38,051 nucleotides of DNA, taken from assembly GCA_002339085.1 (NCBI GenBank), contig DDDX01000050.1, positions 17,804-55,854 on the forward strand. Direction: 5' to 3'. Position numbers and translations under genes: made by a program. The notes under the pieces were generated by a model that made no database searches, was not told the DNA's origin, and saw only the letters and a list, made by a program, of their open reading frames with translations. This document shows, in pieces, positions 7,823 to 15,902 of this stretch (within the stretch, counting starts at the first letter, position 1; the number at the start of each line of letters is the position of its first letter). Origin of the DNA: Cellvibrionales bacterium UBA1969 (GTDB lineage: Bacteria > Pseudomonadota > Gammaproteobacteria > Pseudomonadales > UBA7434).

Positions 7823-8797
7823 GTGACAGATGATATTTTATCTCAAGAAGAAATCGATGCCTTGCTTCATGGTGTGGACGATGGTGATATCAATATTGAA
7901 AATGATAGTGTTCAGGGTGATTTCTCAGATTATGACCTAACCTCCCAAGACCGCATCATTCGGGGGCGCATGCCCACACTCGAGTTAATTAATGAACGTT
8001 TTGCCCGTCACACGCGTGTAAGCCTTTTTAATATGTTGAGGCGCAGTGCCGAAGTTTCAATCGGCGGTGTTCAAGTGCAAAAGTTTGGTGAATATATTCA
8101 AACCCTATATGTGCCTACGAGTTTAAATATGGTGCGTATGCAGCCATTACGTGGCATGGCTTTATTTGTGTTCGAGGCTAAGTTAGTTTTTAAGTTGGTT
8201 GATAATTTTTTTGGTGGTGATGGGCACCATGCCAAGGTTGATGGCCGAGAGTTTACCCCGACTGAATTACGCGTTGTTCAAATGTTACTTGATCAAGCAT
8301 TTAAAGATTTAGAAGAAGCTTGGAAGCCTTTGTTTGATATCAATTTTGATTGTATTGGCTCAGAAGTTAATCCTGCGATGGCTAATATTGTCAGCCCTAG
8401 CGAAGCAGTGATTGTTAGTTCCTTCCATATTGATCTTGATGGTGGCGGTGGCGATATGCATATAACTATGCCTTATTCAATGATCGAGCCCATTAAAGAT
8501 GTTCTTGATTCAGGTATGACGGGTGATGTCGATGAAGTTGATGAACGATGGCTCAAAGCCCTGCGCAGAGATATCTTACGTGCAAGTGTTGATTTGGAAT
8601 GTACAGTCGTAGAAAAAAAGATGTCGTTAAGAGAGATTATCGATCTCAAAAAAGGCGATGTTATTCCGGTTGATATTCCTGAGGATCTTATTTTACGTGC
8701 CAATGGAGTCCCTATTTATAAAACTCGCATGGGGACTTCAAGAGGTCATTTAGGACTAGAGATAATGGCCCGAACGACGATCGATGAGGCCGATTGA
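7823..8797 (+). CDS. fliM: Flagellar motor switch protein FliM
   Basis: FliM is the C-ring protein that receives CheY-P. The N-terminal CheY-binding peptide is intact (DILSQEEIDALLHGV, residues 4-18). The CheC-like middle domain contains the FliG-contact GGDG loop (NFFGGDGHH). The C-terminal FliN-like domain includes DLKKGDVIPVDIPEDLILRA. At 324 residues it is full length. The start is GTG at 7823, giving the family's normal N-terminus; its ribosome site is weak. Retention of the CheY-binding peptide implies that a CheY exists somewhere in the genome, although none is encoded in this window. Confidence 0.97.
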   Translation: MTDDILSQEEIDALLHGVDDGDINIENDSVQGDFSDYDLTSQDRIIRGRMPTLELINERFARHTRVSLFNMLRRSAEVSIGGVQVQKFGEYIQTLYVPTSLNMVRMQPLRGMALFVFEAKLVFKLVDNFFGGDGHHAKVDGREFTPTELRVVQMLLDQAFKDLEEAWKPLFDINFDCIGSEVNPAMANIVSPSEAVIVSSFHIDLDGGGGDMHITMPYSMIEPIKDVLDSGMTGDVDEVDERWLKALRRDILRASVDLECTVVEKKMSLREIIDLKKGDVIPVDIPEDLILRANGVPIYKTRMGTSRGHLGLEIMARTTIDEAD

Positions 8798-8852
8798 TAA
8801 TTATCAAGAATGGTTGAGTGGTTATTCAATTTTATATCTTTGAGGTATGACG

Positions 8853-9233
8853 ATGAGCGAAGAAGAAAATACGATGGGCGATGATGAGTTATCAGATGAT
8901 AATACTGACGCTGCCGTTTTGAATGAGTTAGATGCGGCATCAGGGCAATCGTCTGATGTGCCAATCACTGATAATCCGGATCTGGAAGTCGTGCTTGATA
9001 TTCCCGTAAAAATTGCGATGGAGGTCGGTTCGACTCAGATTACAATTCGTAATTTACTGCAGTTAAATCAGGGCTCAGTGATTGAGTTAGAACGTTTAGC
9101 TGGCGAACCGTTGGACGTGCTGGTGAACGGTACATTAATAGCGCATGGGGAAGTCGTCGTCGTTAATGAAAAGTTTGGTATTCGGGTAACGGATGTTATC
9201 AGCCCTTCGGAGCGAATAAAAAAATTAAAATGA
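8853..9233 (+). CDS. fliN: Flagellar motor switch protein FliN
   Basis: FliN forms the lower C ring with FliM and binds FliH. The N-terminal ~45 residues are acidic and disordered. The C-terminal SpoA domain (about residues 50-126) is typical: LDIPVKIAMEVGSTQITIRN, then GSVIELERLAGEPLDVLVNG and GIRVTDVISP. Two in-frame ATGs exist. GAGG is directly next to the one at 8847 but seven bases before the one at 8853, so 8853 is preferred. The stop overlaps fliO (ATGA). Confidence 0.96.
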   Translation: MSEEENTMGDDELSDDNTDAAVLNELDAASGQSSDVPITDNPDLEVVLDIPVKIAMEVGSTQITIRNLLQLNQGSVIELERLAGEPLDVLVNGTLIAHGEVVVVNEKFGIRVTDVISPSERIKKLK

Positions 9234-9712
9234 TATTCTCCATAAAATTAAATCGATTTGTTTTGGCGCTGGGATTGATTATTTTGTCGCCACTATCGCT
9301 TGCAAAGGACCAGCTTGATTCAGCAGCTCAAGCAGCACCGGTGGCTAAATTAGAGCCGATTATTAATACCACTTCTATTCTTCAAGTTCTATTCAGTTTG
9401 CTTATTGTTATTGCAGTCATCTACTTACTTGCCTGGTACTTAAGGCGTCAGCAATTTTCTGGTGGCCTTGACCAAAAAATGACTGTTATTACCGCTTTGT
9501 CAGTGGGTGCTCGTGAACGAGTGGTATTAATCCAGCTAGCTGAAAAGCAGTTACTGCTGGGTGTGAGCCCAGGGCGGGTGAATCTACTGCAGGCTTATGA
9601 TCAGCCATTATTTGATAATAGTTATGCCAGTCAGCAAAGTCCTTTCGCGAAATTATTAGCAGGACATTTTAAACCTACTCGCAGTAATGAAGTTGATTCA
9701 GGTCGCTTTTAG
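9230..9712 (+). CDS. fliO: Flagellar export gate assembly protein FliO
   Basis: FliO helps FliP assemble the export gate. The 160-residue protein starts with a hydrophobic signal-like segment (residues 8-24). A single transmembrane helix (VLFSLLIVIAVIYLLAWYL, about 57-75) follows, then the small conserved cytoplasmic domain with TALSVGARERVVLIQLAEKQ and LLGVSPGRVNLL. It overlaps fliN by four bases and fliP follows 15 bases later. Confidence 0.93.
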   Translation: MIFSIKLNRFVLALGLIILSPLSLAKDQLDSAAQAAPVAKLEPIINTTSILQVLFSLLIVIAVIYLLAWYLRRQQFSGGLDQKMTVITALSVGARERVVLIQLAEKQLLLGVSPGRVNLLQAYDQPLFDNSYASQQSPFAKLLAGHFKPTRSNEVDSGRF

Positions 9713-9727
9713 CGTATAGGTTAGATT

Positions 9728-10558
9728 GTGAAAATCACTCAAATATTCCGCATCTGCCATTTCCTCTGCTTGTTGCTAGTGACATCTATAGGATTTGCTC
9801 AGTCAGATGAAGCGCCAGCGATTATTAGCGAAACGGTTCCATCGAGCTTAACCACACTGATGGCTCAGCAGGGCGCTCTGCCAGGTGTTCCTGCCTTTAC
9901 CATGACACCTCGTACTGATGGTGGAGAAGATTATACCGTCACCATTCAAATTCTGGCGGTGATGACAGCATTAACTTTGTTGCCCGCCTTTTTATTAATG
10001 ATGACTTCCTTTGCGCGAATTATCATTGTCTTTGCTATTTTGCGACAGGCATTAGGACTTCAGCAGACCCCATCTAACCAAATTCTCTTAGGGCTCGCAT
10101 TATTCCTAACCATTTTCATCATGCGACCGGTGTTCGATAGCGTTAACACCAACGCATTACAGCCGTATATGCAACAGCAAATAACATCAGGCCAAGCTGT
10201 TGAAAGAGCGATTGTTCCTATACATCGGTTTATGCGGGCACAAACAAGAGAGTCTGATATTGATATGTTTGTTCGTATATCCGATTCTGAGCCAGTGGCC
10301 GATGTTAGTGATTTGCCGTTTTTTGTCTTAGCGCCGGCTTTTTTGACCAGTGAGTTGAAAACGGCATTCCAAATTGGTTTTTTATTATTTATTCCTTTTT
10401 TAGTTATTGATTTGGTGGTTGCTAGCGTCTTGATGGCGATGGGTATGGTGATGTTGTCACCAATTATTATTTCCTTGCCGTTCAAAATAATGTTGTTTGT
10501 TTTGGTTGATGGCTGGGCGATGGTTATTGGCAGTTTAGCTGCCAGCTATGGTCTTTAG
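9728..10558 (+). CDS. fliP: Flagellar type III export gate protein FliP
   Basis: FliP is the main component of the FliPQR export pore in the inner membrane. The 276-residue precursor has a cleavable signal peptide (ICHFLCLLLVTSIGFAQS, residues ~8-25). Conserved segments follow: TPSNQILLGLALFLTIFIM, then FFVLAPAFLTSELKTAFQIG and MAMGMVMLSPIIISLPFKIM. The start is GTG at 9728, preceded by a weak TAGG. Nothing is unusual. Confidence 0.96.
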   Translation: MKITQIFRICHFLCLLLVTSIGFAQSDEAPAIISETVPSSLTTLMAQQGALPGVPAFTMTPRTDGGEDYTVTIQILAVMTALTLLPAFLLMMTSFARIIIVFAILRQALGLQQTPSNQILLGLALFLTIFIMRPVFDSVNTNALQPYMQQQITSGQAVERAIVPIHRFMRAQTRESDIDMFVRISDSEPVADVSDLPFFVLAPAFLTSELKTAFQIGFLLFIPFLVIDLVVASVLMAMGMVMLSPIIISLPFKIMLFVLVDGWAMVIGSLAASYGL

Positions 10559-10606
10559 TTTTGACCAATCACTGGCTTTAAGACCAGCTTCATAAGGAGA
10601 TCTACA

Positions 10607-10876
10607 TTGAGCCCAGAAACGGTGGTAGAAGTTTTCGGACAAGGACTATTTTTAGTAGTCGTGCTAGTGGTAGCGATTATTTTGCCGAGTTTAATTGTAG
10701 GTTTGATTATCAGTGTTTTTCAGGCAGCGACCCAAATTAATGAGCAAACCTTAAGTTTTTTGCCGAGGTTGGTTGCGACTTTGGTTGCTATTATGATTTT
10801 AGGCCCTTGGATCATTCAAGAGCTTCTTGATATCTCGCAATATGTATTTGAATCGATCGCTTATTTAACACGCTGA
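10607..10876 (+). CDS. fliQ: Flagellar type III export gate protein FliQ
   Basis: FliQ is the two-helix subunit that surrounds the FliP/FliR pore. The 89-residue product has both helices and the conserved link SVFQAATQINEQTLSFLPR. The start is a TTG at 10607, well placed behind AAGGAG, which fixes this unusual start. Its TGA shares a base with the fliR ATG, a strong sign of coupling. Confidence 0.96.
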   Translation: MSPETVVEVFGQGLFLVVVLVVAIILPSLIVGLIISVFQAATQINEQTLSFLPRLVATLVAIMILGPWIIQELLDISQYVFESIAYLTR

Positions 10877-11664
10877 TGACCGACGCGGCTTTTTTGTTTG
10901 ATCCTGCCGACTTGCTTAACTGGTTAGTGCATTTTTTATTGCCTTTTTTTAGAATAGCGGCATTTTTAACCGCGGTTCCTGTTTTTGGCAATCAGCTGGT
11001 CTCACTACGTATACGATTAATCATTGCTTTGTCTGCCGCTATTCTAGTGTTTCCAATTTTACCGGCTTTACCTGAGATAGATCCGCTATCGTTAGCGATG
11101 TTATTCTTAATTGTTGAGCAGCTATTGATTGGTTTTGGTCTGGGTTTTTTAGTTCAGATTTTCTTTCATGTATTTGTTATGGCCGGCCAAATGATTGCCA
11201 TGCAGATGGGTTTGGGCTTTGCTTCAATGATTGATCCAACTAACGGTGTGTCCGTTGCGGTACTAAGTCAGTTTTATGTGTTATTAGTGACGCTTTTATT
11301 TTTAGCATTCAATGGCCATTTAGTGGCATTCGAAGTGCTCATTGAAGGATTCAACTTCCTTCCAATAGGCGGAGGTATATTATCTCAGTCGGTACTTTAT
11401 ACGATTGCCGCAGCGGGTAGCTGGATGTTGTCGTCTGCTTTGTTATTGGCGTTACCAGCAGTAACGGCCATTTTGATTGTTAATTTTGCTTTTGGAATTA
11501 TGACACGCGCGGCACCTCAATTAAATATTTTTTCCTTAGGTTTTCCCTTCACTCTGATGTTTGGTTTATTTATATTATGGGTTTCGCTGTCAGGCTTTTT
11601 ACCTCAATATCAGCAGCTCAGCGCCTATATATTCAAATTACTCAATCAATTATTTTTATCTTAA
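10876..11664 (+). CDS. fliR: Flagellar type III export gate protein FliR
   Basis: FliR caps the export gate and contacts FlhB. The 262-residue, highly hydrophobic protein has about six membrane helices and the family block VMAGQMIAMQMGLGFASMID, with NGVSVAVLSQFYVLL after it. In most polar-flagellum clusters flhB follows directly, and FliR-FlhB fusions exist. Here the co-directional run stops and flhB resumes only 4.2 kb later, after a four-gene insert. Confidence 0.96.
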   Translation: MTDAAFLFDPADLLNWLVHFLLPFFRIAAFLTAVPVFGNQLVSLRIRLIIALSAAILVFPILPALPEIDPLSLAMLFLIVEQLLIGFGLGFLVQIFFHVFVMAGQMIAMQMGLGFASMIDPTNGVSVAVLSQFYVLLVTLLFLAFNGHLVAFEVLIEGFNFLPIGGGILSQSVLYTIAAAGSWMLSSALLLALPAVTAILIVNFAFGIMTRAAPQLNIFSLGFPFTLMFGLFILWVSLSGFLPQYQQLSAYIFKLLNQLFLS

Positions 11665-11797
11665 TGGTTTAGCTTTTACGGTTACATTTGATTTTTATTG
11701 AAGTGATATAAAGTCATTTCCTTCATGATAGTAACACTAGCGAATAATAGTTGTTGTATGATGTCTGCATTAGTCATCGTAATTTGGAGTAAAGAGC

Positions 11798-12697
11798 GTG
11801 AACAATAAAAAAATTCTTATTACCGGTGTGACTGGGCAAGTCGCTTTTCCATTCGCTTTGCACCATGTTGGAAACAACGAGGTTTGGGCGATTGCTCGCT
11901 TTGGTGATGTCGATAAAAAGGTGACTCTAGAGGCCGCAGGAGTGCATTGTCGCGTGGTTGACCTTTGTGACGGTGAATACGGTGATTTACCTACCGATTT
12001 TGATGCTGTTTTTCACTTTGCCGTTGCACGGATTAAAGAAGACGATTTTGAACTGGAATTAACCGCTAATGCTGAAGCAACAGGTAAGTTAATGAGTTAC
12101 TGTCGCGATGCAAAAGCTTTTTTTCACTGTTCAACGTCAGGCGTTTATCAATCGGTTGGGCATGGTTTATTGACTGAGGCTTCGTCTTTAGGGGATAACC
12201 ATCGCGCGATGATGCCGACTTATAGCATTGGAAAAATTGCGGTTGAGGCAGTCGTTCGATTTTGTGCGCAGGAGTATAATTTGCCAACGGTGATCGCGCG
12301 ACTTAATACGCCTTATGGCGAAAGTGGCTGGCCTTTTTATCATTTGATGATGATGCAGCATGATATTGATATTGCTGTACACAGTGATGGCCCTTCGCAG
12401 TACACGCTAATTCATCAAGATGACATTAATCGCCTTGCGCCTAAATTTTTAGCGCATGCATCTGTTCCCGCCGAGATTTTCAATTTAAGCGGGCAAGAGC
12501 ATGTGAGTATTGAAGAATGGGTTGCTTATATAGAATCATTAACGGGTCTAACCGCTAAGTTTAAGGTGACCAGTGATACGCTTGAGAGTGTAAAAACTGA
12601 TAACACTAAAATGTGTGAAAAAATTGGTCCTGCCACAGTGACATGGCAGGAAGGTATTCGTGCCATGGTTGAGAAAGCGGGCGCTTTAAAAAGTTAA
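11798..12697 (+). CDS. NAD-dependent epimerase/dehydratase (extended SDR)
   Basis: A 299-residue extended short-chain dehydrogenase. The Rossmann motif GVTGQVA (residues 10-16) is slightly degenerate against GxxGxxG: the last Gly is Ala. The catalytic set is present: Ser/Thr in FHCSTSGVY (about 111-113) and YSIGK (Tyr141, Lys145). Substrate is not predictable; nucleotide sugars and sterol-like hydroxy compounds are both possible. The start is GTG at 11798, behind GGAG. The gene is not flagellar in nature. It converges on the three-gene - strand operon that follows, and its stop codon lies within a 10-bp-arm hairpin. It may belong functionally with that operon. Confidence 0.85.
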   Translation: MNNKKILITGVTGQVAFPFALHHVGNNEVWAIARFGDVDKKVTLEAAGVHCRVVDLCDGEYGDLPTDFDAVFHFAVARIKEDDFELELTANAEATGKLMSYCRDAKAFFHCSTSGVYQSVGHGLLTEASSLGDNHRAMMPTYSIGKIAVEAVVRFCAQEYNLPTVIARLNTPYGESGWPFYHLMMMQHDIDIAVHSDGPSQYTLIHQDDINRLAPKFLAHASVPAEIFNLSGQEHVSIEEWVAYIESLTGLTAKFKVTSDTLESVKTDNTKMCEKIGPATVTWQEGIRAMVEKAGALKS

Positions 12698-12708
12698 GTT
12701 TTAAAGCG
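12682..12708. terminator. Perfect 10-bp-arm hairpin between convergent genes
   Basis: CGCTTTAAAA (12682-12691) and TTTTAAAGCG (12699-12708) form a perfect stem with a 7-base loop containing the epimerase stop codon. It lies between convergent genes only 30 bases apart. There is no T run after it on either strand, so it is not a textbook intrinsic terminator. It may still block read-through or stabilise 3' ends. Confidence 0.45.
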
Positions 12709-12727
12709 TTAGCTTATCGAAGGATTA

Positions 12728-13609
12728 TTATTGATTGGGTGCTAGCTTTGCAAGTAATTCTGTATCGGGGGCCATCTCACCATCAGTTCTGAGGGCCTGA
12801 ATACAAACATGATCAGCCCCTGCTTGCCAGTGTTCTTCAATCCTTGCGCGAATAGTCTCTTCATTACCCCAGGCAACAATGGCATCAACTAAGCGATCAC
12901 TTCCGCCATTTTCAAAGTCGTCATTGTTAAAGCCTAACTCTAATAAATTATTCCGATAATTAGGTAGGCTTAAATACGTACCCATATGCTGTCTACCGGC
13001 AAACCGCGCTTTTTCGCTATCAGTCTCCAATAAAACCGCTTGCTCAGGGCAGAGTAGTGCCTGATCACCGATTAATTCTCTTGCCTTGGCGGTGTGCTCT
13101 GCAGTGATAAAGTAGGGATGTGTGCCTTGTGCTTGTTCGGCAGACAGCTTTAGCATGTTAGTTCGAAGCGCACCGAGTAAGATAGGCACTTGCTGTTCGG
13201 CTTCGGGTCCCATATAAAAAGCTGCTTCCATTCGCTCTAGATACGAGCGCATTTGCGTGACAGGTTTTTTATAATCATGGCCACGTAAATCGCTGACCAT
13301 TGGCGCATGTGAAACGCCTAGACCAAGAATAAAGCGCCCTGGCGCAAGTTCGCCAAGCGTCTTTCTACAGGCATTGGTCGCCATCGGGTCACGTGCATAA
13401 ATATTAGCGATGCCTGTGGCAAACACCAATTTTGTCGTTTGCGCAGCTAAGTAGCCAATGATAGTGAAGGGGTCGCGCCCAACGGCTTCAGGTAACCACA
13501 GTGCGGAGTAGCCCCAAGCTTCAACTTGTTGTGCAAATTCTGTCGCTTCTGAGGCACTGTAATTATCAATAAAGCTCCAAACGCCGAGTTTTCCTAATGT
13601 GTTTTTCAT
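12728..13609 (-). CDS. Luciferase-like monooxygenase (LLM), F420/FMN-type oxidoreductase
   Basis: The 293-residue product is a TIM-barrel bacterial-luciferase-like protein. Markers are LGVWSFIDNYS at the start, WGYSALWLPEAVGRDPFTII (residues 32-51), LVFATGIANIYARDP, and the APGRFILGLGVSHAPMVSDL block. This pattern resembles the subfamily annotated as F420-dependent in actinobacteria. Most gammaproteobacteria do not make F420, so an FMN/flavin cofactor may be used; the sequence alone does not settle it. It is the last gene of a three-gene operon (29 bases after the SDR gene). The substrate is unknown, possibly lipid- or steroid-like given the neighbours. Confidence 0.82.
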   Translation of the reverse strand: MKNTLGKLGVWSFIDNYSASEATEFAQQVEAWGYSALWLPEAVGRDPFTIIGYLAAQTTKLVFATGIANIYARDPMATNACRKTLGELAPGRFILGLGVSHAPMVSDLRGHDYKKPVTQMRSYLERMEAAFYMGPEAEQQVPILLGALRTNMLKLSAEQAQGTHPYFITAEHTAKARELIGDQALLCPEQAVLLETDSEKARFAGRQHMGTYLSLPNYRNNLLELGFNNDDFENGGSDRLVDAIVAWGNEETIRARIEEHWQAGADHVCIQALRTDGEMAPDTELLAKLAPNQ

Positions 13610-13638
13610 ACTTTGGCCCAGTCTGAGTTTTTGCTAAG

Positions 13639-14490
13639 TTAATGAATATTATTGATATCAGCCAGCATAAAAGCATCGCCGACAGTCTGCTGGCCGTCAA
13701 GGCTTTTAACGGCCCTGTCGACACTATGCAATAACTGCCGACTGTAGCAGACTTGACCGATATGTTTACCTGTGCAGAGCTCTAAGGCGGCCTCTATCAT
13801 TACCTCAATGGGCTCTACCATATCGGGATTCTTCTTAGCAATATCAATCACGTAGCTAGCCCCTTCAGTGAGTACGATTGCCTCGGGCGCCAAGGTGTTC
13901 ATGTAGATATGATCGCTATAAACTTCATGAGAAAGGCCTTCTGTATAGCGGTCTAAAGCGGCTTTTGTTGCACCATAGGCAACACAAATATGGGCAGCTT
14001 CTGGGCTATCGCGATAGGGAACATTGGGTTGAAAAGCCGTTGCGCTACTGATATTTAAAATCCAGCCGCTTTTTCTCTCTCGCAGCGACGGCAGTAACTT
14101 TTGCGCAAGGTCGATGGGTGCGTTGACATTTAAATCGAACATCCAACTTCGTTCAGAGCTGGTTGACAGACTCGGCATTTGCATTTTTGCCCCCGCCGCA
14201 TTGTTGACTAAGATATCGATCGAACCAAAAATCGTTGTTGCCCGCTCGATCAGGCTTTGCCTTGCTCCAGTGTCGCAGAGATCACAGGCAATGGCCTGAG
14301 CATGGCCACCATTGGCCTGAATAGTGGCAACGGTCTCCTCTAAGGTCCCTTGAAGGTTCCCGTGACTGCCCATTCGCGATGCGACGGCAATCACTTTGGC
14401 CCCCTCGTATGCAAATCGGTAAGCAATTGCTCTACCTATTCCTCGTGATGCGCCAGTTACGAGCGCCACTTTACCGTTTAATTCATTCAT
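13639..14490 (-). CDS. Short-chain dehydrogenase/reductase (classical SDR)
   Basis: A 283-residue classical SDR with all hallmark motifs: the cofactor loop TGASRGIG (residues 12-19), NNAAG (96-100), the catalytic Ser in NISSATA (148/149), and YGATK (Tyr172, Lys176). A basic residue after the first Gly (Ser-Arg) is compatible with NADP(H). The ~40 C-terminal residues (YSRQLLHSVDRAVKSLDGQQ) extend beyond the minimal fold. It follows the sulfotransferase gene by 8 bases on the same strand. The substrate is probably a secondary alcohol or ketone in the same pathway as its neighbours. Confidence 0.9.
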   Translation of the reverse strand: MNELNGKVALVTGASRGIGRAIAYRFAYEGAKVIAVASRMGSHGNLQGTLEETVATIQANGGHAQAIACDLCDTGARQSLIERATTIFGSIDILVNNAAGAKMQMPSLSTSSERSWMFDLNVNAPIDLAQKLLPSLRERKSGWILNISSATAFQPNVPYRDSPEAAHICVAYGATKAALDRYTEGLSHEVYSDHIYMNTLAPEAIVLTEGASYVIDIAKKNPDMVEPIEVMIEAALELCTGKHIGQVCYSRQLLHSVDRAVKSLDGQQTVGDAFMLADINNIH

Positions 14491-14498
14491 AGCTTATC

Positions 14499-15665
14499 CT
14501 AGTTAGCGCTACCGCCGACAATGTTTGGGTTTTCAGAGGGTCGTTCCCAGTTGTATTGTGTAAAAAAATCATCAAGCTGCTGCTCGATTTTTTCAACTGA
14601 GAGGCCGTCATATTCATCAATGCTATAGCGGAAGTGGGTTTTATGTGATTTTTCTTTTTGCTCATGGTCCATTAAATATTGATCATATTGCTCGGATACC
14701 TTCATGCCTAAATTTTCATAAAGAGCATGAATGGTTTGCCTGGGTTCTGTGATTAGTTGACGGTAGTCAACAAGCATATGTGGTACTTGCGGATGCTTTT
14801 CTAATACAGCTTTAGGGTGGGTAAAGCTTTCATAACAGGTTTGGGTTAGCAGTTCTAATGACCTTGCATAATCTTTCTTCTGCCAGTTTTTTCCTTGCCA
14901 GCTAACCTCCACTAATTTTAGTAAGCTAGGTATGCACTCTAGGGGGTTGCGTATCATAACAATGATTTTTACATCGGGAAATGCTTCAATCAATGATTCA
15001 GTCCAGCCGCACATGACGGGGTTTTTACTTAGGTGAATTGCTTGACCACCATTTAATAAAAGTTGTCGCTTGACGATTTCTTTATAGTGGTTAAGCCAGC
15101 GTTTTTTCTTGTTCGGCATGTTGTCAACGTGGAACATATCGATTACTTCCATTAATGGGATGTCGGTCGACCATTGCTGTGTGACAAAAGCGGCACGCAT
15201 AGAAAACTGGTCTTCCTCGGCGTTCCAAAAGCTCATATAGTGCATGTGGCGATAGGGGCCAAATAGATGATCATCGAGTTTAACAAGCCTTCTTTTTATA
15301 GGCCCGCCGAGAATCTTCTGATCAATCCAACCCATCAGACGAATCAGTTTCTTTTCAGTAAGTGAAGGGAAAAACATTTCCCAGTATAAAAAATCATTAA
15401 ATTTATCGCCGTCAGCTGACATTAATCTATGCATGAGAGTTGTGCCGCTTCTGGCATGGCCAATAATGAAGATAGGTTGGCTTATCTTCTGCAACCAGAG
15501 TTTTGGAAAAAAAACATAGTCCAGCAGAAAGAAAGCGGCATGAAAGCTGCTTTCAAGGGGAACGAGTACCAGTAGTTTAAATAGGGTTTTGCGGCGGTGT
15601 GGCCAGCCCTTGAGTCCCCAGACATGTTTTAGGACTTTGTAGTAATAGTCAAAATCAAAGTACAT
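14499..15665 (-). CDS. Sulfotransferase family protein
   Basis: A 388-residue PAPS-dependent sulfotransferase-fold protein. The 5'-phosphosulfate loop is PIFIIGHARSGTTLMHRLM (about residues 64-82). The 3'-phosphate site is VMIRNPLECIPSLL (Arg239, Ser247). The intermediate HLSKNP block is typical of bacterial Sulfotransfer_3-like proteins found with lipid and sterol metabolism genes. The N-terminal ~60 residues contain an amphipathic or hydrophobic stretch that may associate with membrane. It is the first gene of the - strand operon; AAGGA precedes the ATG at 15665. The acceptor molecule is unknown. Confidence 0.85.
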   Translation of the reverse strand: MYFDFDYYYKVLKHVWGLKGWPHRRKTLFKLLVLVPLESSFHAAFFLLDYVFFPKLWLQKISQPIFIIGHARSGTTLMHRLMSADGDKFNDFLYWEMFFPSLTEKKLIRLMGWIDQKILGGPIKRRLVKLDDHLFGPYRHMHYMSFWNAEEDQFSMRAAFVTQQWSTDIPLMEVIDMFHVDNMPNKKKRWLNHYKEIVKRQLLLNGGQAIHLSKNPVMCGWTESLIEAFPDVKIIVMIRNPLECIPSLLKLVEVSWQGKNWQKKDYARSLELLTQTCYESFTHPKAVLEKHPQVPHMLVDYRQLITEPRQTIHALYENLGMKVSEQYDQYLMDHEQKEKSHKTHFRYSIDEYDGLSVEKIEQQLDDFFTQYNWERPSENPNIVGGSAN

Positions 15666-15701
15666 TTAGATATCCTTGCAAGCTTGATTTCATTATTGTG
15701 A

Positions 15702-15753
15702 TGCTAGCTGGCTTACAGCCTTTACAGCTATGGTAAACCAAAAGTGGCTAGCA
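15702..15753. promoter_or_regulatory. Inverted and direct repeats in the divergent sulfotransferase/flhB interval
   Basis: TGCTAGC (15702-15708) pairs with GCTAGCA (15747-15753). Between them TTACAGC occurs twice in tandem, nine bases apart. The repeats lie 37-88 bases upstream of the sulfotransferase start, where a regulator of the - strand operon could bind. No clear -10/-35 pair was found for that operon. Confidence 0.25.
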
Positions 15754-15826
15754 ATTGGTTTTAAATAACTGTAACGATAAGGCAAAAGCTTGCTTTTTCG
15801 GTTTTTAATTTTCTTTTTCTAAAAGA

Positions 15827-15843
15827 TTGGCCTCGTTATTGCA
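15827..15843 (+). promoter_or_regulatory. Sigma-54 promoter for flhB
   Basis: TTGGCCTCGTTATTGCA fits the -24/-12 consensus (TTGGCACG-N4-TTGCA) closely, with GG and GC exactly ten bases apart. Transcription would begin near 15854, about 50 bases before the flhB ATG. It gives flhB its own flagellar promoter, which it needs because the metabolic insert cuts it off from fliR. Confidence 0.65.
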
Positions 15844-15902
15844 GTCTTAGTAATGAGACCCTTATTGGCAAAAAGATGACGTAAAACCGTCAGCGATTAG
15901 CG

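Noticed and set aside
10060..10485. A 141-residue - strand open frame within fliP
   Set aside because: It is fully inside the well-supported fliP gene and has a Lys/Asn/Ile-rich shadow composition.
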